From Caldifarciminota bacterium (lineage in GTDB: Bacteria > Hydrothermota > Tepidihabitantia > B3-TA06 > JALVRC01), in assembly GCA_027025255.1 (NCBI GenBank), contig JALVRC010000179.1, positions 1-8,623 of the forward strand: a stretch of 8,623 nucleotides of DNA. Direction: 5' to 3'. A model generated the notes under the pieces. It was not told the origin of the DNA, did no database searches, and saw only the letters and a program-made list of their open reading frames with translations. A program made the translations under genes and the position numbers. The stretch's first letter is position 1. Every line of letters starts with the position of its first letter. Shown here piece by piece: positions 1 through 6,444 of the stretch.

Positions 1-1522
1 GTATGATTGAGATTTCTTCTTTTCTATCCTGCATGATTTTAATTGCGTAGCTTGCTTCTGGTTCACGGAGAACAACAGTATCAGCTTTCCCCAAAGTAAA
101 ATCGTTGTATATTTGTTCAGGCCTTCCAAAGGGTTCTCCGAAAATAAAACTGAAGTCCTTTAGATTTAACCCCTGGGCTTTGATTAAATATTTTGTTATT
201 TTTCCAGGGGGGGCTTCTTCAAACAGAGGTAGGTGGATTTCTTTTCCTTTTATATCTTTAAAGCCTTTTGCTGAGTATCTGGTAAGTAAGACAAAGTTAT
301 CCCATACAAATATAGCAGGTATTTTTATTGGTAAGGAGCTTAGTTTTATTGATGTTATCAGGGCAGAAAAGCTTATATCTGCTTTTCCTGTTGTAATCCA
401 TGCAAGATGTTTTTCTGTTTCTTCCCATACCTTTAATTCTTTAATAGCTATTTTTTGCTGTAATTTCTTTGATTGTAAAAGCCTCATAATAACAGGATAT
501 GCAACTGGTGTTGCGGATTGTATTACTACTTCTGTTTTCTTGGTTCGTCTGTGTAATATTTTTTTTGTTTGCGGTTTTTTATAGAAATATACCCATACCT
601 CTGCAAATTTCTTTTTTTCTGTAATATGTTCAAAGCCCATTTCTGTAAGCATATTTATTAAGGGATGTGGTTCGAAATACTGAATAAGAATAAATCCCAT
701 ATCTTCTTTTAATTCGTATGCCTTTTTAATTATAATGTTGAACGGGTCGTCTTTCATTTTTCTAACATCCAATTTTTCAAATGTATCTTTTCTCTCTTTC
801 CAGTCAGTTTTTATTTCTTTTGCTGGATTAAAAATAGACAGTCTGTATTCTCTTTTTTGCTCAATATTAAAAAGCATGTTTAATCCTTTTGCAATTTTCA
901 TAAGTTCAATGGGCTTTTGTGTAGATATTATTACAATATTTTCTTGTGGGGTAAGGTCTTTGATTTTTTGTGCTAACTCTTCAAGAGTAGATTCATTGTA
1001 TATGTATCTTTCGTTAGATTCCTGCCATGTAATGGGTTTGCTTTCTTTCTCTATATTTTCCTCGACTGTTTTTATACACTCTGGCATTCTGTTTCTGAGT
1101 CTTTCCTCTGTACCTATGTGTTTGTTTATTGTATGTAGTATTTCACATACTGATAATCCTGTCATCCTTGCAGCATCATTAAAATTTGCAAATCTTGCGA
1201 GTGTGTTATAAACAAGAGGATTTTGGAGTCTTTTAAATTTAGGAGATAAGTTTAGTAGTATTTCTTTAAGCTCTGGATAGGTTTCAAGTGTTTCTTTTAC
1301 GTTTGATGAAGCGAGTACTGGTTCGGTGACAGTCTTTTTCATCTCATGGATTGCTTTAACAGGGCATATGTTTTCTGCTTTTTTACATAAAAGCAATTCT
1401 TTTTCGGTTTCAGGCTGTTTTTTTAAATAAGCCTTGTTGTCTTCAATATCAAAATTGCTGTTTGCTACTTCAACACAGGCTCTACATCCAATACATTTAT
1501 TGCTAACATTAAATCTTGTCAT
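1..1522 (-). CDS. Ferredoxin-DUF1858-DUF2249-substrate-binding fusion protein (C-terminus cut off)
   Basis: The frame is open from an ATG at 1520-1522 to the window edge, giving 507 codons with no stop, so the C-terminus is missing. Residues 1-63 are a one-cluster ferredoxin module with C10, C13, C16 and C53 followed by Pro; C46 is extra. Residues about 75-137 match DUF1858 as found in DUF438-type proteins, including YPELKEIL and LSPKFKRLQNP. Residues about 178-232 look like a TusA-like fold without the CPxP cysteine. Residues about 250-316 match DUF2249 (LDVR, then FEPHPLI). From about 330 on, the chain resembles an NMT1/SsuA-like ABC substrate-binding domain (GKADISFSA, IKGKEI, LREPEASYA). 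There is no signal peptide or lipobox, so it is probably cytoplasmic. AAGGAG lies five bases before the ATG, and a consensus promoter precedes it. The function is unknown; redox or ligand sensing is a guess. Confidence 0.85.
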   Translation of the reverse strand, partial: MTRFNVSNKCIGCRACVEVANSNFDIEDNKAYLKKQPETEKELLLCKKAENICPVKAIHEMKKTVTEPVLASSNVKETLETYPELKEILLNLSPKFKRLQNPLVYNTLARFANFNDAARMTGLSVCEILHTINKHIGTEERLRNRMPECIKTVEENIEKESKPITWQESNERYIYNESTLEELAQKIKDLTPQENIVIISTQKPIELMKIAKGLNMLFNIEQKREYRLSIFNPAKEIKTDWKERKDTFEKLDVRKMKDDPFNIIIKKAYELKEDMGFILIQYFEPHPLINMLTEMGFEHITEKKKFAEVWVYFYKKPQTKKILHRRTKKTEVVIQSATPVAYPVIMRLLQSKKLQQKIAIKELKVWEETEKHLAWITTGKADISFSALITSIKLSSLPIKIPAIFVWDNFVLLTRYSAKGFKDIKGKEIHLPLFEEAPPGKITKYLIKAQGLNLKDFSFIFGEPFGRPEQIYNDFTLGKADTVVLREPEASYAIKIMQDRKEEISII

Positions 1523-1547
1523 TATATCTCCTTTTTGTTAAACAGAA

Positions 1548-1575
1548 ATTATAAATAAAAAGTCTCCGTTGTCAA
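1548..1575 (-). promoter_or_regulatory. Consensus sigma70-type promoter for the ferredoxin fusion gene
   Basis: On the minus strand, TTGACA (1575-1570) and TATAAT (1553-1548) are separated by 16 bases. The predicted start of transcription is near 1538-1543, leaving a leader of about 16-21 bases. That leader contains AAGGAG (1533-1528) five bases before the ATG. Both hexamers are perfect matches, so the call is strong even without expression data. Confidence 0.8.
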
Positions 1576-1585
1576 TAAAAATTGA
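1572..1585. repeat. Small inverted repeat over the -35 box (possible operator)
   Basis: TCAAT-AAAA-ATTGA is a perfect 5-bp inverted repeat that overlaps the -35 hexamer of the minus-strand promoter. Its position would suit a repressor site. It is short and lies in AT-rich DNA, so chance is a serious alternative. Confidence 0.2.
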
Positions 1586-1650
1586 TTTGTGTTGTTACCA
1601 TTAGTATTTAAAATCTGGATTATTTTGTACTCAATTAAAAGTTTATATAG

Positions 1651-1678
1651 TTGACATTGAAATATATATATGTATAAT
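1651..1678 (+). promoter_or_regulatory. Consensus promoter giving a predicted leaderless mRNA
   Basis: TTGACA (1651-1656) and TATAAT (1673-1678) are separated by 16 bases. Five T bases follow the -10 box, then the ATG at 1684. Transcription normally begins about 6-8 bases after the -10 box, so the first transcribed base should be at or next to the A of the start codon. No room remains for a ribosome binding site. The same TGTATAAT, five-base gap, ATG arrangement occurs before the methyltransferase gene at 8163. Confidence 0.8.
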
Positions 1679-1683
1679 TTTTT

Positions 1684-2829
1684 ATGGGTTTAAAAGTTCA
1701 GGTATGTGTTGTTGGAATGGGGCCTGCGGGAAGTATGGTTGCCGGTATGTTAGCAGAACGGGGTATTGATGTATGTGCGGTTGAAAAGAGAAAAGAGATT
1801 GGTATTCCTGTGCAATGTGGCGAGGGAGTATCTGAGGATTTAATTAAAATGTCAGGAATTGTAAGAAAGGGAGATTTTATTGTGAGGCAGGTAAAGGGTA
1901 GTAAGATTCTTACACCATCAAGATTTGAAATAGTTTTTAACAGAAAGGGATATCTTATAAGAAGGGATGTGTTTGATAGATTGCTTTTTGAAAAAGCTAT
2001 TAAAAATGGAGCAAGAGCTTATATCAACGAGAGAGTAACTGATGTGCATGTGAGGAAAGATAATATAAGGGTATTTACAAACAAAAGGGTTATTGATACA
2101 GAGTATTTGATAGCTGCTGATGGGCCTCACTCAAAGGTTCGGCAGGTTCTGGGGATAGATATTCCTGCTATTTTTGCATTAGAGTATAAACTTTACAATA
2201 AAAAATTCAAAGAAGACTATTTATTGTTTTACAATAAAAAAGAATTTTATCCTGGATATGCATGGGTATTTGATAGAGGAGAAGAATTAGCTGTTGGTAT
2301 TGGCAGAAAAGGTCGAATGAAGCCATTGTTAGAGATTTTTGTACGTGAGTTGGGTCTAATGAATTATAAAATTAAAGATGTAATTGGCGGATATATCCCT
2401 ACTCCAATACATCCTCCAAAGCTTGTTGAGAAAAGGGTACTGTTTATTGGAGATGCCGGTGGTTTTGTTCATCCTATTGTTAAGGGGGGAATTATAGGAG
2501 CAGTATTTAGTGCTAAAAAGGCGGCAGTAGTAATGCAAAAAGCTATAGAAGACGGACCTCAGGCTTTATATATTTTTTACAACATGGTTAAAGAACATGC
2601 TTCAAGGGATAAGTTACATTACCTATTATTGCATCTATTACCATACATGTCAAATGAAGGGCTTGATTACTTTGGTAGGATTCTTAAAGGGAAGGATTTT
2701 AAGTCTTTCCCTTTACTTGAGGGGATAAAAACATTTTTAAAAGAAAGAAGATTAAAAATACTTAAAGATGTTCCTACTGGCATACTTTTTCAAAGGCTTT
2801 TTAAAAAAAGCGAGAGGCTTGCCTGGTGA
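1684..2829 (+). CDS. Geranylgeranyl reductase family FAD-dependent oxidoreductase
   Basis: This 381-residue flavoprotein belongs to the family that reduces double bonds in geranylgeranyl chains of archaeal-type lipids, chlorophyll precursors or quinones. It has an N-terminal Rossmann motif GMGPAG (G11, G13, G16) with E34 in the ribose-binding position, the family motif CGEGVS at 45-50, YLIRRDVFD, an AADGPHS segment and the second FAD motif GDAGGF at 256-261. The YxWxF segment at 192-196 is present, but the Pro that usually follows is Asp197. A TAA in frame at 1675-1677 and the lack of another start fix the ATG at 1684. No Shine-Dalgarno sequence exists, and translation is predicted to be leaderless. 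The stop overlaps the start of the UbiA gene, so the two are probably cotranslated. The exact substrate cannot be told from sequence; a menaquinone- or lipid-linked chain is likely. Confidence 0.88.
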   Translation: MGLKVQVCVVGMGPAGSMVAGMLAERGIDVCAVEKRKEIGIPVQCGEGVSEDLIKMSGIVRKGDFIVRQVKGSKILTPSRFEIVFNRKGYLIRRDVFDRLLFEKAIKNGARAYINERVTDVHVRKDNIRVFTNKRVIDTEYLIAADGPHSKVRQVLGIDIPAIFALEYKLYNKKFKEDYLLFYNKKEFYPGYAWVFDRGEELAVGIGRKGRMKPLLEIFVRELGLMNYKIKDVIGGYIPTPIHPPKLVEKRVLFIGDAGGFVHPIVKGGIIGAVFSAKKAAVVMQKAIEDGPQALYIFYNMVKEHASRDKLHYLLLHLLPYMSNEGLDYFGRILKGKDFKSFPLLEGIKTFLKERRLKILKDVPTGILFQRLFKKSERLAW

Positions 2830-3716
2830 TATTGAGCTATATATTTAGCTTTTTACCTATTGTTTTATTATTTCATAAAGAGTACAGGCATACTTTAAGG
2901 ATTAGAATTTTCAGGACAATTCATTATGTTGGAATGGCTGTTGGAGGTTTATTTGTTGCAGCAAATGTTAATGGTGAAAGTGTTTTTTCTTTATGGAGAT
3001 ATATCTTACCTCTTGTTGCATTGGCTGTATATGTTTTTCAGGGGGCTGTACTTTTAAATGATTATTTTGATTATGATGGAGATAGGCTTTCTTTAAATAA
3101 AACTCCTTTGATTAAAGGTTTTATAAAGAGAAGGCATGCACTTTACAGTGGGTGGTTTTTGAGCCTATACTCAATATTTCTTGGTTTTTTAATTTCTTAT
3201 GTTGCTGGTATCTCTATGATTTTGGCTGTTGGTATAAATATTCTTTATTCTATGCCTCCTTTCAGGCTTAAAAGATTTTATCCTATTTCTACTTTTTTAC
3301 TGGCTTTGGGGGGATTTGTGATGATGTTATCCGGATTTTCAGCTATCATTGATAATGCACTTGCTTTTCCTTTAAGGATGTTTCTTCTGATTATCATAAC
3401 TTTTACACTTACCTTTGGCACCAAAGACATAAAAGATATTGAAGGAGATAGGGTAATGGGAGTAAAGAATCTTTATATATGGTTTGACATAAGAACTGCC
3501 TCTTTAATAAATAGTTTTTTAGTTTTTATAGCATATCTTTTACCACCTTTTTTACTTGCGTGTAGAGAATTATTCTTTTTCTCTATCCCCGCCGGTTTAT
3601 TAAGCGCTTACTTTATTCTTTTTTTAAAAAAAGAAAAACCAGTATTTATAACATATATACTATTTGGATTTGTTGTTATTTTATTTATCGTATTCAATAA
3701 GATTTCCTTTAATTAG
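2826..3716 (+). CDS. UbiA-family prenyltransferase
   Basis: This 296-residue integral membrane protein has about eight hydrophobic segments. It carries both Mg-diphosphate motifs of the UbiA superfamily: NDYFDYDGD at 78-86 (N78, D79, D82, D86) and DIKDIEGD at 201-208 (D201, D204, D208). These enzymes transfer an isoprenoid chain to an acceptor inside the membrane. The GTG start shares bases with the TGA of the reductase gene (GTGA overlap), and GAGAGG lies eight bases upstream, suggesting translational coupling. Pairing with a geranylgeranyl reductase suggests transfer of a prenyl chain that is then saturated, as with archaeal digeranylgeranylglyceryl phosphate synthase or ChlG/ChlP pairs. 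The sequence after the first motif (NKTPLIKG) is unlike the NRPxRPxPSG common in several subfamilies, so no subfamily is assigned. The hydrophobic residues 1-16, ahead of a basic stretch, may be an extra membrane segment. Confidence 0.87.
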   Translation: MILSYIFSFLPIVLLFHKEYRHTLRIRIFRTIHYVGMAVGGLFVAANVNGESVFSLWRYILPLVALAVYVFQGAVLLNDYFDYDGDRLSLNKTPLIKGFIKRRHALYSGWFLSLYSIFLGFLISYVAGISMILAVGINILYSMPPFRLKRFYPISTFLLALGGFVMMLSGFSAIIDNALAFPLRMFLLIIITFTLTFGTKDIKDIEGDRVMGVKNLYIWFDIRTASLINSFLVFIAYLLPPFLLACRELFFFSIPAGLLSAYFILFLKKEKPVFITYILFGFVVILFIVFNKISFN

Positions 3717-3729
3717 ATTACAATATTAT

Positions 3730-3785
3730 CATTGAAATTACACATTTGTATAAGAGAGTTCTCTGATTTTCTTATATTTTCAATG
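3730..3785 (+). repeat. Nested inverted repeats downstream of the UbiA gene
   Basis: CATTGAAA (3730-3737) is complementary to TTTCAATG (3778-3785). Inside it TATAAGA (3749-3755) pairs with TCTTATA (3770-3776), and AGAG-TT-CTCT sits in the centre. In RNA this could fold into a bulged hairpin starting 14 bases after the stop codon. No T tract follows, so it is not itself a terminator. The rest of 3717-3874 shows nothing recognisable. Confidence 0.35.
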
Positions 3786-3874
3786 GAAATGTAATGGAAT
3801 AAAGTTGCTATAAATATAATAGTTATGGGGAAGGGGAAAGAAAGATGATTTTACCTCCTTTTAGACTTTGTATA

Positions 3875-3914
3875 AGCGGGAAGGTTGCCCTCACCTTCCC
3901 GCTATACTTTTTTT
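3875..3914 (+). terminator. Intrinsic terminator of the reductase/prenyltransferase unit
   Basis: An 11-bp perfect GC-rich stem (AGCGGGAAGGT, 3875-3885, with ACCTTCCCGCT, 3893-3903) encloses a seven-base loop. After four more bases comes a run of seven T (3908-3914), so the plus-strand transcript has a typical intrinsic terminator. On the minus strand the same hairpin is followed by TATAC and no T run, so it would be a weaker stop for the converging glycosyltransferase transcript. Confidence 0.85.
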
Positions 3915-5089
3915 AAAGAGGCAAAAATTATGCTTGCCATTTTCTTTGCTTCATTTTTTCTGGTTAACGTACTAATGAATGGGATATTTGGTTTGAATAG
4001 AAATTCTTTCTTAATCAGTCTCAAAAGGGCATCTTCTATTGCCTTATGATTGTTAGGCTCTACAACAATTCCAGTCCCGGCTTTTTCTATGATTTTAGCT
4101 GATTCGTGTTGTTTATCTATAGTAGCGAGTATAGGGATTTTCATCCCTATATATTCATAAAGTTTAGCAGGAATAATATCTTTGCTGTAAGAAAAGTTAT
4201 AGCTGAACCAGGCAATGTTTGCTTTTGCAAGATGATTAAGGAATTGTTTATGTGGTAAGAAGGGGATAATTTCACAGAGATTTATTATACCTGTATCCTT
4301 TATAAGTTTTAGCTCTTTTTCTGTAATATCTCCAAATATCTTTAATTTTATATTGAATTTATTTGATAAGTTTCTTATTGCTTTATAAAGATTTAATCCG
4401 GTATTCTTTACACCTAATATTCCACTGTAGGCTATTGTAAATCCTTTCTCTTCCGGATTGTATTCAGGTAGCGAATCAAAGCCGTTTCTGACCGTGAATA
4501 TATGTGTTTTTTTATGTCTTTGAACAAGAGTTGTTCTGTGAGTTGCTGTTGCTGTAAATACTATTTTTGCATGATTAATGAGCTTTCTTTCCCAATATCT
4601 GTTTAGAGGTTTCTTTATATCTGTATCATGTATTGGGCATCCTACCCATGGATCTCTGAAATCAAGTACTAAAGGGACATTGGTTTTCCTGGAAAGATAA
4701 TATGCGAGTATATGAGAAGACCATGGAGGAGCTGTACTTATTATCAGTGATATATCTTTTTTTTTGATTAATTCAAAGCCTTTTTTAATGCCCGGTAAAA
4801 TAATCCCAGCCTGAAAATCAGGCCAAAAGAGATGCCTTATAAATCTTTTTTTGGTTCCTGAAGGTTTGTATTTTTTATGTCTTAGAAATAAAAGAGGGTC
4901 AAATGCTAAAAACCTTACAATATTTCTATCATAATTTTCTTCAGTGGCATAGTATCCTTTCACTTTTGATACAGTGAGAACATAGGTATTAATCCTGTTT
5001 TGCGGTAAATATTTCTTTAAAGAGAGAGCCCTCCTTATCCCTACGCCTCCCATAGGTGGAAAGAAATATGAGACAAGAAGAGCGTTAAT
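3902..5089 (-). CDS. GT4-family glycosyltransferase with a predicted ATT start
   Basis: This 395-residue enzyme has the GT-B two-domain build and probably transfers a sugar from a nucleotide-sugar donor to a cell-envelope glycan or lipid. The N-terminus reads NALLVSYFFPPMGGVGIRRA, the first strand and glycine loop typical of GT4 enzymes. The C-terminal half has the donor-site segment PAKLYEYIGMKIPILA, with D304 and E312 in place of the usual EX7E pair. The first ATG, at 5053, would remove the first strand and half of the loop and has only pyrimidines before it. Between the upstream in-frame TAA and this ATG there is no NTG codon. The ATT at 5087-5089 is preceded by AAAAAGGA with a six-base gap and overlaps the TPR gene's stop, so it is taken as the start. 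The stop codon lies within the terminator stem of the converging unit. Confidence 0.85.
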   Translation of the reverse strand: MNALLVSYFFPPMGGVGIRRALSLKKYLPQNRINTYVLTVSKVKGYYATEENYDRNIVRFLAFDPLLFLRHKKYKPSGTKKRFIRHLFWPDFQAGIILPGIKKGFELIKKKDISLIISTAPPWSSHILAYYLSRKTNVPLVLDFRDPWVGCPIHDTDIKKPLNRYWERKLINHAKIVFTATATHRTTLVQRHKKTHIFTVRNGFDSLPEYNPEEKGFTIAYSGILGVKNTGLNLYKAIRNLSNKFNIKLKIFGDITEKELKLIKDTGIINLCEIIPFLPHKQFLNHLAKANIAWFSYNFSYSKDIIPAKLYEYIGMKIPILATIDKQHESAKIIEKAGTGIVVEPNNHKAIEDALLRLIKKEFLFKPNIPFISTLTRKNEAKKMASIIFASLKKV

Positions 5090-6065
5090 GGGATATCCTT
5101 TTTATAAGTTTGTTTGCTTCTTTAACAATATCAGAATAGCCAAGGTCGCGTCTGATATCCTTTTTATGTATGAGGACCTTTTTTAGAAATATTTTTGCTT
5201 TGGTTGTGTCATTTTTCTTTAGATACAGTTTTGCAATTTCAAGATTGCATTGAGAAATGTTTGTTATGTTGCCATTTTGATATTTTTTAATATCCTTTAT
5301 AAGATTTGTATAAACTTTAAATGCTTCTTCAATTTTGCCAGCTTTTGAAAGAGATGCTGCATACTGCCATCTAAATGTTCTACCGTGAGGATATTTATTT
5401 ACAAGAGCTTTTGCAAGTAGAATAGCATTTTTGTAGTTTTTTTCCTCAGTGTATATCCAGGAAAGAGCCTGAGTTGCTGTAATATTATAGAAGCGGCCTT
5501 TGTTCTTTACGAGTTTGAGCTCTTCTATCCCCTGTTTTATACTCCCAAAGGGCTTTATTCCAAGAAGATATTTGCTAACCCTGCCTGAGAAATAATCGTA
5601 TGCTCCAAGCAAAAGATAGGCATCATAGAAAAACCGATCTTTTTTTACAACTCTTTTCATATAATCGTATGCTGAGATACCTGTTGTAAAGGCTTTCCAA
5701 TATCTTCTATGCCAACCTTGATAGATAGTAGTGAAGACAAGAGAAGAGCCGTAAAAGAAGTTTGCCCATTTATCATACTTATCCTTTTTTAATTGCAGCT
5801 TACATATTTTCTGTGTTCGTTTCATAAGCCTGAAATAATCTTTTTCTTTACTATCTGTTACAAAATCCATCATATAGAGCTGGAGTAAGGCAGCTTTATA
5901 AAAATATCCAGCTGGATGTTCAGGATACAGTTTAACAATACTGTCATAGTAGAGTCTGGATTTTTGATAATCCTCTACATAGGAGGCTTCCAGGCCTTTT
6001 TCTATAAGGATATTTATCTTTTCTGGTTGCGATAGTAAAGGCAAAATAAATAAAAAAATCTTCAT
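5085..6065 (-). CDS. Tetratricopeptide-repeat protein, probably exported
   Basis: This 326-residue protein is mostly helical. Residues 1-13 (MKIFLFILPLLSQ) are short and hydrophobic after a lysine and may be an export signal, although it is shorter than usual. Residues about 17-62 resemble a TPR unit (KGLEASYVEDYQKSRLYYDSIVKLYP is spread over helix A and helix B). Further TPR-like pairs lie at about 195-265, including AILLAKALVNKYPHG and KAGKIEEAFKVY. A central YDYFSG segment followed by IKPFGS resembles uncharacterised TPR proteins in other bacteria. Its ATG overlaps the RidA stop (ATGA), and its own stop overlaps the glycosyltransferase start. TPR proteins usually mediate protein contacts; the partner is unknown. 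Confidence 0.78.
   Translation of the reverse strand: MKIFLFILPLLSQPEKINILIEKGLEASYVEDYQKSRLYYDSIVKLYPEHPAGYFYKAALLQLYMMDFVTDSKEKDYFRLMKRTQKICKLQLKKDKYDKWANFFYGSSLVFTTIYQGWHRRYWKAFTTGISAYDYMKRVVKKDRFFYDAYLLLGAYDYFSGRVSKYLLGIKPFGSIKQGIEELKLVKNKGRFYNITATQALSWIYTEEKNYKNAILLAKALVNKYPHGRTFRWQYAASLSKAGKIEEAFKVYTNLIKDIKKYQNGNITNISQCNLEIAKLYLKKNDTTKAKIFLKKVLIHKKDIRRDLGYSDIVKEANKLIKRISH
5096..5103 (-). promoter_or_regulatory. Ribosome binding site that decides the ATT start of the glycosyltransferase
   Basis: On the minus strand, AAAAAGGA occupies 5103-5096 and is separated by TATCCC (six bases) from the ATT at 5089-5087. It lies inside the last codons of the TPR gene. This spacing is good for a Shine-Dalgarno sequence, and no other in-frame start candidate is served by it. 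Confidence 0.6.
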
Positions 6066-6430
6066 TTTACAGCAATCATACTTATTTCGATATTAGCATT
6101 TTTTGGCAGGTTGCTTACCTCTACCACAACTCTTGCTGGGAAGGGTGAAGGTATGAATTTGGAATAAATTTCATTTAGCAGAGGGTAATTTCTAATATCT
6201 TTTAGGTATATTTCAACCTTTACGATATTCTTTTTATCAAATCCAGCATTCTCAACGAGAATTAATGCATTTTGTATAGCGTTAGTCGCTTCATCCTTGA
6301 ACTCTTTCGGAATTTTTCCCTCTATTAAGCCAATTTGACCAGATAAAAAAAGCATATTCCCTACGTTCACTGCAGGAGAGTAAGGACCCACAGATTTAAT
6401 CCCCTGAGGCGTTATTGTTTTTTTACTCAC
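6062..6430 (-). CDS. ridA: RidA family enamine/imine deaminase
   Basis: At 122 residues this has the normal length of RidA (YjgF/YER057c/UK114), a trimeric cytosolic enzyme that hydrolyses reactive 2-aminoacrylate and related imines released by PLP enzymes. It shows the family landmarks: GPYSPA at 15-20, LFLSGQIG at 27-34, NAGF-like ENAGFD at 60-65, the catalytic-site Arg in FPAR (R100), and E115 in ANIEISMIAV, matching the conserved Glu near the C-terminus. The start is GTG at 6430, with a strong AGGAGG (6440-6435) four bases upstream. It follows the butyryltransferase gene after 14 bases and overlaps the TPR gene by four. Some Rid-fold paralogues act on other substrates, but the conserved Arg/Glu pair supports the classical activity. 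Confidence 0.92.
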   Translation of the reverse strand: MSKKTITPQGIKSVGPYSPAVNVGNMLFLSGQIGLIEGKIPKEFKDEATNAIQNALILVENAGFDKKNIVKVEIYLKDIRNYPLLNEIYSKFIPSPFPARVVVEVSNLPKNANIEISMIAVK

Positions 6431-6444
6431 CTTGCCTCCTTTTT

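Noticed and set aside
105..584. Open frame of about 159 codons on the plus strand
   Set aside because: It lies opposite the ferredoxin fusion gene, whose domains are recognisable; the plus-strand translation is low-complexity with no family resemblance.
735..1211. Open frame of about 158 codons on the plus strand, Ser/Phe-rich
   Set aside because: It is the antisense of the same fusion gene (TusA-like/DUF2249 region and DUF1858); its hydrophobic look comes from Lys/Glu codons read backwards.
1572..1585. Possible FNR site in the divergent promoter region
   Set aside because: The arms are TCAAT...ATTGA, whereas FNR sites read TTGAT...ATCAA; the order of the bases is wrong, so only a generic inverted repeat is reported.
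3815..3820. TATAAT that could start a small RNA of about 90 bases ending at the terminator
   Set aside because: No acceptable -35 hexamer 15-18 bases upstream; a lone TATAAT is common in such AT-rich DNA.
3853..3860. Minus-strand AAGGAGGT, a perfect Shine-Dalgarno sequence after the glycosyltransferase
   Set aside because: No start codon with more than a few codons follows at a usable distance, so no gene is supported.
3845..3916. 23-residue plus-strand open frame after a purine-rich stretch
   Set aside because: It runs straight through the terminator hairpin and T tract; the peptide has no recognisable feature and the start-site match is weak.
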